From: Couchioplanes caeruleus
GTDB lineage: Bacteria; Actinomycetota; Actinomycetes; Mycobacteriales; Micromonosporaceae
Assembly (NCBI RefSeq): GCF_023499255.1
Contig: NZ_CP092183.1
Span: 1,867,501 to 1,931,500, forward strand
DNA: 64,000 nt
Direction of reading: 5' to 3'
In this document: positions 15,025 to 23,628 of the stretch, piece by piece
Layout of the letters: each line of letters begins with the position of its first letter
Position numbering within the stretch: position 1 is the stretch's first letter
The notes under the pieces: model-generated
The model's input: only the letters and a program-made list of their open reading frames with translations
Told to the model about the DNA's origin: nothing
Database searches by the model: none
Made by a program: the position numbers and the translations under genes

Positions 15025-16209
15025 ATGGCGGACGGCACGACGGCGGTGGTGTGGGACGAGGCGCTGCTCGCGTATGACATGGGTGAGCATCCGCTCAATC
15101 CCGTGCGCGTCGAGCTGACCATGGCGCTCGCCCGGGAGCTCGGCGTTCTCGGCCGTCCCGGGGTGCGGATGGTGACGCCCACGCCCGCCGACGACGCGGC
15201 GCTGACCCGTATCCACCGGGCCGACTACCTGGAGGCGGTCCGGTTCGCGCCGCATGACCCGTTCTTCCGCGGATGGGGCCTCAACACCCCGGACAATCCC
15301 GTGTTCGAGGGCATGCACGAGGCCTCCGCGCGCATCTGCGGCGCCACCATCGCGGCGGTCGAGGCGGTCTGGTCGGGCGCCGCGACGCGGGCCGTCAACG
15401 TCTCCGGTGGCCTGCATCACGCGATGGCCGCCCGGGCGTCCGGCTTCTGCGTCTACAACGACCCGGCCGTGGCCATCGCCCGGCTGCTCGACCTCGGCGC
15501 GGAGCGGGTGGCCTACGTCGACATCGACGTGCACCACGGCGACGGCGTGCAGGCCGCCTTCTACGACGACCCCCGCGTGCTCACCGTGAGCCTGCACGAG
15601 TCGCCCCTGGCGCTCTTCCCCGGCACGGGCTTCCCCTCGGAGACCGGAGGACCGTCGGCCGACGGTATGGCGGTGAACATCGCCCTGCCGCCCGGCACCT
15701 CCGACGGCGGCTGGCTGCGGGCGTTCCACGCGGTGGTGCCATCGGTGGTGCGCGCGTTCCAGCCGCAACTCCTGTTCACCCAGTGCGGGGCTGACGCGCA
15801 CCGCCTCGACCCGCTCGCCGACCTGCGCCTGTCGGTGGACGGCCAGCGCGCCGCCTACATCGCGTTGCGCGCGCTGGCCGAGGAGGTGTGCGAGGGCCGC
15901 TGGGTCGCCACGGGCGGCGGCGGATACGCGCTCGTCGAGGTGGTGCCACGGGCCTGGACGCACCTGCTCGCGGTGGCGACCGGCGAGCCGCTCGACCCGG
16001 CGACCCGGACCCCGCCGGCCTGGCGCAGCCTCGCCGCCGAGCGCTGCCCCCGGCACATCGTCCCGGAAACCCTCACGGACGGCGTCCCGCCGCCGGTCGA
16101 GAAGTGGGAGCCGGGCACGGCCCACGACCCGGTCGACAAGGCCATCATGGCGACCCGCATGGCGGTGTTCCCGCAGCACGGCCTCGACCCGCACGACCCC
16201 CGCGACTGA
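15025..16209 (+). CDS. acuC: AcuC-type protein deacetylase (class I HDAC fold)
   Basis: A 394-residue zinc-dependent deacetylase. HDAC signatures are present: GGLHHAMAARASGFCVYND (tandem His), YVDIDVHHGDGVQ (Asp and His zinc ligands), FTQCGADAHRLDPLADL (Asp ligand) and ATGGGGY. AcuC proteins deacetylate acetyl-CoA synthetase and related enzymes. The downstream gene fuses a GNAT acetyltransferase to an acyl-CoA synthetase, so writer and eraser of lysine acetylation lie side by side, 113 bases apart and on the same strand. ATG at 15025 begins the family match; a GTG at 15016 is also possible. No clear ribosome site precedes it. It is divergent from ideR. Confidence 0.92.
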   Translation: MADGTTAVVWDEALLAYDMGEHPLNPVRVELTMALARELGVLGRPGVRMVTPTPADDAALTRIHRADYLEAVRFAPHDPFFRGWGLNTPDNPVFEGMHEASARICGATIAAVEAVWSGAATRAVNVSGGLHHAMAARASGFCVYNDPAVAIARLLDLGAERVAYVDIDVHHGDGVQAAFYDDPRVLTVSLHESPLALFPGTGFPSETGGPSADGMAVNIALPPGTSDGGWLRAFHAVVPSVVRAFQPQLLFTQCGADAHRLDPLADLRLSVDGQRAAYIALRALAEEVCEGRWVATGGGGYALVEVVPRAWTHLLAVATGEPLDPATRTPPAWRSLAAERCPRHIVPETLTDGVPPPVEKWEPGTAHDPVDKAIMATRMAVFPQHGLDPHDPRD

Positions 16210-16322
16210 CCGGCCGGGACCCGCCCGGCATGCACAGCACCAGATCACCCGGCCGGGACCGGCCGGGACCGAAGACCCGCGACAGCCCTGCCGCGAGCGC
16301 CCAGACTGGGGAGGTGACAGCG

Positions 16323-18869
16323 GTGACCAGAGATGCCGATGTGCTGCTCTCCGACGGCAGCGCCGTGCACCTGCGGCCGATCCGGCCCGAGGACGCACCG
16401 GCCATCGTGGAATTCCACTCGCGGATGAGCGACCGCACCCGCTATCTGCGCTACTTCTCGCCGTATCCGCGGATTCCCGAGCGCGACCTCGAGCGGTTCG
16501 TCAACGTCGACCACCGGGAACGCGAGGCGTTCGTCATCGTCTCGGGCAGCCGGATCATGGCCGTCGGCCGGTACGAGCGGCTCGGGCCCGACTCGCCCGA
16601 GGCCGAGGTGGCGTTCGTGGTCGAGGACGCGTACCAGGGGCGGGGGATCGGGTCGGTGCTGCTGGAGCATCTCGCCGACGCCGCGCGCGAGAACGGCATC
16701 CTGCGGTTCGTCGCCGAGGTGCTCCCGCAGAACGCCGGGATGCTGCGCGTCTTCAGCGACTTCGGCTACCAGATCCAGCGCAAGTACGCCGACGGTGTCG
16801 TGCACCTGAGCTTCCCGATCGCCCCGACCGAGAAGTCGCGTGAGGTGCAGGAGAGCCGCGAGCAGCGCACGGAGGCCAGGTCCATCGCACGGCTCCTGCA
16901 CCCCCGCGCCGTCGCCGTGTACGGCGCGAGCCGCAGCGGGCAGGGCATCGGCGCCGCGATCCTCGGGCACCTCCGCGACGGCGGTTACACCGGCACGATC
17001 GTGCCCGTGCATCCCCGGGCGGATCGGGTGGCGGGGCTCCCGGCCCACCGGTCGGCGGCCCGGCCCGGTGTCGCGGTCGATCTGGCGCTGATCGCCGTAC
17101 CCCCCGACGGGGTGTCCTCGGCCGTGGCGGACGCGGCCGCCGCCGGCGCGGGTGGCCTGGTCGTGGTCTCGGCCGGCTTCGCCGAGGCCGGCGCCGACGG
17201 CGCGGTCGCCCAGCGGGCGCTGGTCGACGCGGCCTTCGCGGCGGGCATGCGCGTCGTGGGCCCCAACTGCCTGGGGATCGCCAACACCGACCCTTCCGTA
17301 CGCCTCAACGCGACGCTCGCGCCCGCCCTGCCGGCGGCGGGGCGGGTGGGCTTCTTCAGCCAGTCCGGCGCGCTCGGGGTGGCGCTGCTGGCGGAGGCGG
17401 ACCGCCGCGGGCTCGGCCTGTCCAGCTTCGTCTCGGCCGGCAACCGCGCCGACGTCTCCGGCAACGACCTGCTGCAGTACTGGCAGGACGACCCCGGCAC
17501 CGACGTCGTCATGCTGTACCTGGAGACGTTCGGCAACCCACGCAAATTCGCCCGGCTCGCCCGGCGGATGAGCCGGGTGAAGCCGGTCGTCGCGGTGGCC
17601 TCGGCGACGCGCCCGCCGGGGCTCGCCGGCGACCTGCCCGGCCCCGACACGAGGGCGGTCACCGCGCTGTTCGCCCGCTCCGGCGTCATCCGCGTCGACA
17701 CCGTGGCCGAGCTGTTCGACGTGGGCGTGCTGCTGGCCAACCAGCCGCTCCCGGCGGGCCGCCGCGTCGCCGTGGTCGGCAACTCGTCGGCGCTGTCCGG
17801 CCTGGCCGTGGCGGCCTGCCGCGCCAACGGACTCACCGTGGCGCAGGGCTATCCGCGCGACATCAGCCCGCAGGCCGGCGCCCACGACTTCGCCGACGCC
17901 CTCGCCGACGCGGCCGTCGACGAGCGGGTGGACGCGCTCGTCGTGGTGTTCGCGCCGCCGCTGCCCGGCCAGCTCCCCGACGAGGACGCCGACTTCGCCG
18001 CCGCGCTCGGCAGCGTGGCGCTCGCGGGGGAGAAGCCGACCGTGGCGACGTTCCTGCTCGGGCAGCTGCCGGCGAAGGTGCCGTCGTACCCGTCGGTCGA
18101 GGAGGCGGTGCGCGCGCTGGGCCGCGTGGCCACGTACGCCGACTGGCTCCGCCGCCCGCCCGGGGTGCTGCCCGTGCTGTCCGGTGTGGACCCCGACGCG
18201 GCCGAGGTCGACGGGCCACCGTCCGCCCTGCTCGCCGCGTACGGCATCAGGGTCGAACCCTCCTCCTCGGCGTCCTCGGTCGACGAGGCCGTCGCGGCGG
18301 CCGGCGCCCTCGGCTACCCGGTGGCGTTGAAGGCAGCGCGCGGATCGTTGCGCCACCGCATCGACCTGGGCGCCGTACGCCTCGGCCTAGCCGACGAGGA
18401 CGACGTCCGAGCCGCGTACCGGGAGCTGTCCACGGCGTTCGGCCCGGACGTGCTGGTCCAGTCGATGGTGCCGCCGGGCGTCGCCTGCACCATCGACGTG
18501 GTGGAGGACCCGGCGTTCGGCCCGGTCGTGGGCTTCGGCCTCGGCGGCGTGGCCAGCGAACTCCTCGGCGACCTCGCCTGGCGCGCGGCCCCGCTCACCG
18601 ACCGCTCGGCGGCCGCCCTGGTCGACGAGCCCCGCGCGGCCCCGCTGCTGCACGGCTACCGCGGCTCGGAACCGGTCGACCGCGACGCCCTGATCGACCT
18701 CCTGCTGCGGGTGGGCCGCCTCGCCGACGAGCACCCCCGCGTCCGCGCCCTGTCCCTCAACCCTGTCCTGGCCCGCCCGGACGGGTACGCGGTCCTGCAC
18801 GCCTCCGTCGAGTACGGCGACCCGGGCATCCGGCCGGACACCGGCCCCCGCCGCCTCGACACGGTCTGA
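16323..18869 (+). CDS. GNAT acetyltransferase / acetate-CoA ligase (ADP-forming)-like fusion (Pat-type)
   Basis: An 848-residue fusion. Residues about 5-165 are a GNAT domain with the acetyl-CoA loop YQGRGIGSVLLEHL. Next comes a CoA-binding Rossmann domain (HPRAVAVYGASRSGQGIG), succinyl-CoA-synthetase-like flavodoxin domains (GFFSQSGALGVALLAEADRR, containing the Ser/Gly turn) and a C-terminal ATP-grasp (about 620-840). Streptomyces and Micromonospora proteins of this build acetylate lysines in acetyl-CoA synthetase, and the synthetase part senses ligands. Some actinomycete members use an N-terminal ACT domain; none is visible here. GTG at 16323 is preferred over 16314 because GGGGAGG then lies 8 bases upstream. 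It is probably cotranscribed with acuC. Confidence 0.9.
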   Translation: MTRDADVLLSDGSAVHLRPIRPEDAPAIVEFHSRMSDRTRYLRYFSPYPRIPERDLERFVNVDHREREAFVIVSGSRIMAVGRYERLGPDSPEAEVAFVVEDAYQGRGIGSVLLEHLADAARENGILRFVAEVLPQNAGMLRVFSDFGYQIQRKYADGVVHLSFPIAPTEKSREVQESREQRTEARSIARLLHPRAVAVYGASRSGQGIGAAILGHLRDGGYTGTIVPVHPRADRVAGLPAHRSAARPGVAVDLALIAVPPDGVSSAVADAAAAGAGGLVVVSAGFAEAGADGAVAQRALVDAAFAAGMRVVGPNCLGIANTDPSVRLNATLAPALPAAGRVGFFSQSGALGVALLAEADRRGLGLSSFVSAGNRADVSGNDLLQYWQDDPGTDVVMLYLETFGNPRKFARLARRMSRVKPVVAVASATRPPGLAGDLPGPDTRAVTALFARSGVIRVDTVAELFDVGVLLANQPLPAGRRVAVVGNSSALSGLAVAACRANGLTVAQGYPRDISPQAGAHDFADALADAAVDERVDALVVVFAPPLPGQLPDEDADFAAALGSVALAGEKPTVATFLLGQLPAKVPSYPSVEEAVRALGRVATYADWLRRPPGVLPVLSGVDPDAAEVDGPPSALLAAYGIRVEPSSSASSVDEAVAAAGALGYPVALKAARGSLRHRIDLGAVRLGLADEDDVRAAYRELSTAFGPDVLVQSMVPPGVACTIDVVEDPAFGPVVGFGLGGVASELLGDLAWRAAPLTDRSAAALVDEPRAAPLLHGYRGSEPVDRDALIDLLLRVGRLADEHPRVRALSLNPVLARPDGYAVLHASVEYGDPGIRPDTGPRRLDTV

Positions 18870-18914
18870 CGGCCCACCCGCCCCGCCGCACCGCAGTGGC
18901 GCCCGCTGTGCAGG

Positions 18915-19046
18915 GTGGCGTCCGGCTGGGCGGTGGCGTCCCAGAGCGGGCGGTGGCGTCCGGCTGGGCGGTGGCGTCCCAGAGCGGGCGGTGGCGTCCG
19001 GCTGGGCGGTGGCGTCCCAGATCGGGCGGTGGCGTCCGGCTGGGCG
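18915..19046. repeat. 38-bp tandem repeat, 3.5 copies
   Basis: Each 38-bp unit is an 18-base half (GTGGCGTCCGGCTGGGCG) plus a 20-base half (GTGGCGTCCCAGAGCGGGCG). Copies start at 18915, 18953 and 18991, with a half copy at 19029. The third copy has one change (AGAT). It fills the space between two convergent stops (18869 and 19049). The period is not a multiple of three. Confidence 0.95.
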
Positions 19047-19048
19047 GT

Positions 19049-19453
19049 TCACACCGGGCTGGGCGTTCCTCTGTCCCCTTCGGACCTTCCCTCGGTCGTC
19101 GTGCCGAGCAGGTGCAACGCCAGCCGGTTGCCCGCTGCCGGCACGGCCAGCAGGACTGCCTGCCAGGTGCGTCCGGTGACGAGCAGCGCCACGGTCGCGC
19201 CCCCGAAGACCACCCATTCCGGGATGAGGCGCAGCGGATCCGGGATCGGCCGCCGGGCGTGCGGCGCCACCCACTGCGCCCAGACCGCGATGCCCGCCGC
19301 CGGGAACGCGATCGCGGCGAGCAGGCGTACCCACAGCGGCCCGGGTACGTGCCAACCGCCGTAGCCGAGCGCCGTCAGCGCCGCGAGCTCCAGCCCGAAC
19401 CGCACCGTCAGGTTCAGGCCCCTCCACAACTGCACCACCACGGTACGGATCAT
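19049..19453 (-). CDS. YrdB-like membrane protein (DUF2568)
   Basis: A 134-residue protein with four hydrophobic helices: FGLELAALTALGYGGWHV, LLAAIAFPAAGIAVWAQWV, WVVFGGATVALLVTG and a short C-terminal one. The order RFGLELAAL, WAQWVAPHA and EWVVFG matches DUF2568/YrdB. Function is unknown. The C-terminus is polar. ATG at 19453 is the only strong start; the ribosome site is weak. It lies downstream of sigB on the same strand but behind a terminator. Confidence 0.8.
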   Translation of the reverse strand: MIRTVVVQLWRGLNLTVRFGLELAALTALGYGGWHVPGPLWVRLLAAIAFPAAGIAVWAQWVAPHARRPIPDPLRLIPEWVVFGGATVALLVTGRTWQAVLLAVPAAGNRLALHLLGTTTEGRSEGDRGTPSPV

Positions 19454-19479
19454 GTCAGCCCGTACCCGCGCGCGCGTCC

Positions 19480-19519
19480 CCCGAAAAAGGGAGGCCGGTC
19501 GCGCACCGCGACCGGCCTC
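19480..19519 (-). terminator. Terminator of sigB
   Basis: A 13-bp stem (19491-19503 with 19507-19519; GAGGCCGGTCGCG) has a 3-base loop. Read on the minus strand it is followed by CCCTTTTTCGG, a T-run. It lies 20 bases after the sigB stop. Confidence 0.9.
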
Positions 19520-19538
19520 TCCACTGCTGGGGTGCGAA

Positions 19539-20537
<999 letters not shown>

Positions 20538-20803
20538 CTGCAGGACCACCTTTCAGTCCCCTCCCCGCGTTAACCGATGTCGTGCTGCCCAGCCGCTTCG
20601 TGCTGTGTGATCGGAAGTCTTCCCCGCGGGGCGTTAAGCGGAGGTGAGGAGGGCGTACGGGTGGCATGAATCAGGGAGAACCCTGAGTCGCGAAGGCGAC
20701 AGGACGCCCGTATCGACGGGACATTCCGGACCTGTGGACAACTCCGAACACCTTGGCCGAGCCCGGTAATCTGCTCCTGGAACGTTTCGCACGAGGAGGT
20801 TCG

Positions 20804-21589
20804 GTGGTTTTCAAGCGGATGTTGCAGGCGATGGGCGTGGGCGGGCCGTCGGTCGAGACGGTGCTCGCCAACCCCAATTGCCGCCCCGGCGGTTACCTCG
20901 AGGGCCAGGTGCACGTCGTGGGCGGCGAGCACGCCGTCGACATCGAATACGTCGCCGTCGGGCTGATCACCCGCGTGGAGGTGGAGAGCGGCGACAGCGA
21001 GTACAACACCGACCAGGAATTCCACCGGCAGCGTCTCACCGGCTCGTTCAAGCTCGACCCGGGCGCGCGCTACGACGTGCCGTTCCGCTTCGACGTGCCC
21101 TGGGAGACGCCGATCACCGAGGTGTACGGCCAGCACCTGCACGGCATGACCATGGGGCTGCGTACGGAACTCGAGGTGGCCCGGGCCGTCGACAAGGGTG
21201 ACCTGGACGCGGTGGCCGTGCATCCGCTACCGGCACAGGAGCGGATCCTCGACGCGTTCCTGCGGCTGGGCTTCCGCTTCAGCCGGGCCGACGTCGAGCG
21301 CGGCCGGGTGTACGGGGTGCAGCAGACGCTCCCGTTCTATCAGGAGATCGAGTTCTACCCGCCGGCCCAGTTCGCGCACGGCATCAACCAGCTCGAGGTC
21401 ACGTTCATCCCGACGCCGCAGCAGCTGCAGGTGGTCCTCGAGATCGACAAGCGCGGCGGCCTGTTCACCGAGGGGCACGACGCGTTCGGCCGCTTCGACG
21501 TGGACTACCACACGGTCGACCAGGTCGACTGGACCGCGCAGCTCAACAACTGGCTGCAGCAGTCCGCCCAGCGCCGCGGCTTCTTCTAG
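20804..21589 (+). CDS. Spo0M-family arrestin-like protein
   Basis: A 261-residue Spo0M homologue. It starts VVFKRMLQAMGVGGPSVET, then the arrestin-like beta sandwich: GGYLEGQVHVVGGEHAVDIE, FRFDVPWETPITEVYGQHL and, in the second half, QQTLPFYQEIEFYPP and FIPTPQQLQVVLEIDKRGG. Members affect sporulation timing in Bacillus and cell differentiation in actinomycetes; the mechanism is not settled. GTG at 20804 is set by GAGGAGG seven bases upstream. It converges on dtd with 13 bases between stops. Confidence 0.9.
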   Translation: MVFKRMLQAMGVGGPSVETVLANPNCRPGGYLEGQVHVVGGEHAVDIEYVAVGLITRVEVESGDSEYNTDQEFHRQRLTGSFKLDPGARYDVPFRFDVPWETPITEVYGQHLHGMTMGLRTELEVARAVDKGDLDAVAVHPLPAQERILDAFLRLGFRFSRADVERGRVYGVQQTLPFYQEIEFYPPAQFAHGINQLEVTFIPTPQQLQVVLEIDKRGGLFTEGHDAFGRFDVDYHTVDQVDWTAQLNNWLQQSAQRRGFF

Positions 21590-21602
21590 GAACGGCCGGG
21601 GC

Positions 21603-22025
21603 TCACACCTCGAGCCAGACGGTTCGCGGGCCCACGTTCACGCTCTCGACGAGCATGTGGGCCCGGAACCGGCCCGTCTCGACCGTGGCCCCGCGCCCCC
21701 GCAGCGCCTCGACGAACGCCGTGACCAGCGGCTCGGCCACCTCGGCGGGCGCGGCCGCGGACCACGTGGGGCGGCGGCCCTTGCGGGCGTCGCCGTACAG
21801 GGTGAACTGGCTGACGACCAGCAGCGGGGCTGCGGCGTCGGCGGCGGACTGCTCGTCGTCGAGGATGCGCAGCTCGTACGCCTTGCGGGCCATGGTCTCG
21901 GCGGTCGCCGCGGTGTCGGTGTGGGTGACGCCGAGCAGCACGAGCAGCCCGTCCTCGATCTTGCCCACGACCTCGTCGCCGACCGTGACGCTCGCCCGGC
22001 TGACGGTCTGTACCAGTGCTCTCAT
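21603..22025 (-). CDS. dtd: D-aminoacyl-tRNA deacylase
   Basis: A 140-residue Dtd that hydrolyses D-amino acids (and glycine) mischarged on tRNA. The start [16 protein letters not shown], the central [15 protein letters not shown] and the C-terminal [11 protein letters not shown] (Gly-cisPro motif) are typical; the last motif usually reads NDGPVT in other species. Its ATG overlaps the stop of the upstream small kinase (ATGA), so the two are translationally coupled. Cytoplasmic. Confidence 0.94.
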   Translation of the reverse strand: MRALVQTVSRASVTVGDEVVGKIEDGLLVLLGVTHTDTAATAETMARKAYELRILDDEQSAADAAAPLLVVSQFTLYGDARKGRRPTWSAAAPAEVAEPLVTAFVEALRGRGATVETGRFRAHMLVESVNVGPRTVWLEV

Positions 22026-22681
22026 CGGCGTACCAGCTCCGCTGCGGTGTCGAGTTCGCCGATCTCGCCGGCGGTGAGGGTGGCGGTCTGACGGCGGCGC
22101 AGGGCCACGGCCTCGTCGAGCATCCGGCGCGGATCGCCGGGCGCGACGGCCAGGAACGCGTCGAGGAACGTCCGCGCCAGCGCCCGCGCCGGATGATCCC
22201 AGAGCGTCACCTGAGCCATGATCAGCGCGGACAGCGCGGTGTCGAGGTCGGCGTCCCCGGCCCGGACGTTGCACCAGTCGATGACGACCGGCCCGCGCGC
22301 GGTGAGAAGCACGTTGTCGGCGTGCAGATCGAGGTGCAGGATGCGGGTCGCGTCCGGGGCGCCCGGCCAGGGCGGCAACTCGTGCAGGCGGCGCAGAAGA
22401 TCGGCCAGCTGCTCGGCTGCGTCCGCCGGGGAGAGGTCACCGGCGAGGGCGGCCTGGAGCATCGTGGGGCCGTCGAGGCGTTCCATCACCATGTCCCGGC
22501 CCGCGGCCTCGTGGACGACCGGTACGGGGTAGCCGCGCCCGGCCAGGTAACGCATCGCCTCGGCCTCGGCCGTGACGTCGGCGTCGCGGCGGTAGCGGCG
22601 CAGGACCCGGGTGCTGTCGAGGGCGTACACGTCGGCCTCGCGTCCGGAGGCAAGCAGCGGGCCGGTCACCCGACGCACCAT
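22022..22681 (-). CDS. Aminoglycoside-phosphotransferase-like (APH/choline kinase) small kinase
   Basis: A 219-residue kinase-like protein. It has a short N-lobe ([20 protein letters not shown]), a hinge ([12 protein letters not shown]), the catalytic loop [13 protein letters not shown] (Asp and Asn) and the metal-binding VIDWCN. Length and motifs fit the APH fold rather than a Ser/Thr kinase. The substrate is unknown. ATG at 22681 has no clear ribosome site, and a GC-rich repeat lies just upstream, so the start is tentative. It overlaps dtd by 4 bases and forms an operon with it. Confidence 0.82.
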   Translation of the reverse strand: MVRRVTGPLLASGREADVYALDSTRVLRRYRRDADVTAEAEAMRYLAGRGYPVPVVHEAAGRDMVMERLDGPTMLQAALAGDLSPADAAEQLADLLRRLHELPPWPGAPDATRILHLDLHADNVLLTARGPVVIDWCNVRAGDADLDTALSALIMAQVTLWDHPARALARTFLDAFLAVAPGDPRRMLDEAVALRRRQTATLTAGEIGELDTAAELVRR

Positions 22682-23190
22682 ATCGGCAGCCGGGCCGGCC
22701 ACGCCGGGCCGACCCGCAGAGCTGGGGCCGGCGCGCGAAGGCGGGCCGACCAGCCGGAGCCGGCCATCCGAAGCGCGAGCCGACCAGCCGAGCCGAGCCG
22801 AAGCCGGCCAGCCGAGCGTAAGCGGGAACCGAGCCGAAGCCGGGGCCGACCAGCCGCCGGAGCCGGAGCCGGAGCCGGCCAGCCGAGCCGAAGCCGAGGC
22901 TGGCCAGCCGGAGCCGAAGCCGAGGCTGGCCAGCCGGAGCCGAAGCCGAGGCTGGCCAGCCGGAGCCGAAGCCGAGGCTGGCCAGCCGGAGCCGAAGCCG
23001 AGGCTGGCCAGCCGGAGCCGAAGCCGAGGCTGGCCAGCCGGAGCCGAAGCCGAGGCTGACCCGCCGGAGCCGAAGCCGAGGCCAGCCGGAGCCGGAGCCG
23101 AAGCCGAGGCTGACCCGCCGGAGCCGAAGCTGAGGCTGGCCAGCCGGAGCCGAGGCCGGACCAGGGAAGGGCCGACGCCCGGAAGAGCCG
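22682..23190. other. 509-bp gene-free interval, mostly repeats
   Basis: No gene is supported. The left part (22690-22890) is degenerate Ala/Gly/Pro-coding-like sequence built of CCAGCCGAGCCG-type units. The right part is the 26-bp array. The interval separates the kinase-dtd operon from the accessory block at 23.2-27.2 kb. Confidence 0.7.
22895..23165. repeat. 26-bp tandem array, 6 perfect copies plus degenerate copies
   Basis: A 26-bp unit made of CGAGGCTGGCCAGCCGGAGC plus CGAAGC starts at 22895, 22921, 22947, 22973, 22999 and 23025 without change. Degenerate versions with GACCCGCC continue to about 23165. A period of 26 shifts the frame in each copy, so it does not encode a repeat protein in any simple way. 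Confidence 0.95.
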
Positions 23191-23535
23191 TCAGTCGACA
23201 GCGGTGGTGCTGTTGTCGCTGTGGTACGTGCGCTCCGGCGTGTCCATCCCGCCCGTCCCGGCGTCGCCGGTCGTGGTCGGTGCGACGCCCTGGCCGTGGC
23301 GGGCCTGGGGGCGGAAGCTGTTCGGGCCCGCGGTGCCGCCGGTCGTCGTCATGATGCCGCCGTCGGCCGGGCCGGGGCCGCCGTTCCGGAGCTGCTCCGG
23401 GTCGGTGCCGGCGGCGATCGTGCTCGACAGGCCCTCGTCGTCGTCGCCGTTCTCCGGGCGGGAGGTGCTCGGCACGTCCCGGACGCCGTCGATGTCGCCG
23501 TACTCGCCGTGGCCGATCTCGTCGTTGTCGCTCAT
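23191..23535 (-). CDS. Small acidic hypothetical protein
   Basis: A 114-residue ORF starting MSDNDEIGHGEYGDIDGVRD, with a strongly acidic N-terminus and Gly/Thr/Pro-rich remainder ending NSTTAVD. No domain or membrane segment is visible; it is likely disordered. The frame continues far upstream antisense to the NACHT gene, but only this part has plausible composition, with an ATG just outside the NACHT start. The ribosome site is weak. It is divergent from the NACHT gene (93-base gap). A conserved role is not shown, and it may be an accessory partner of the NACHT protein. Confidence 0.5.
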   Translation of the reverse strand: MSDNDEIGHGEYGDIDGVRDVPSTSRPENGDDDEGLSSTIAAGTDPEQLRNGGPGPADGGIMTTTGGTAGPNSFRPQARHGQGVAPTTTGDAGTGGMDTPERTYHSDNSTTAVD

Positions 23536-23628
23536 GGTTCTGGTGGTTGCCCGAACGGAGGTCCGGCAAACCGGACCCGGGGGCCATCCCGGTGCGGCCG
23601 CGTGGCGGCGGGCCGACATCATGGGCGG

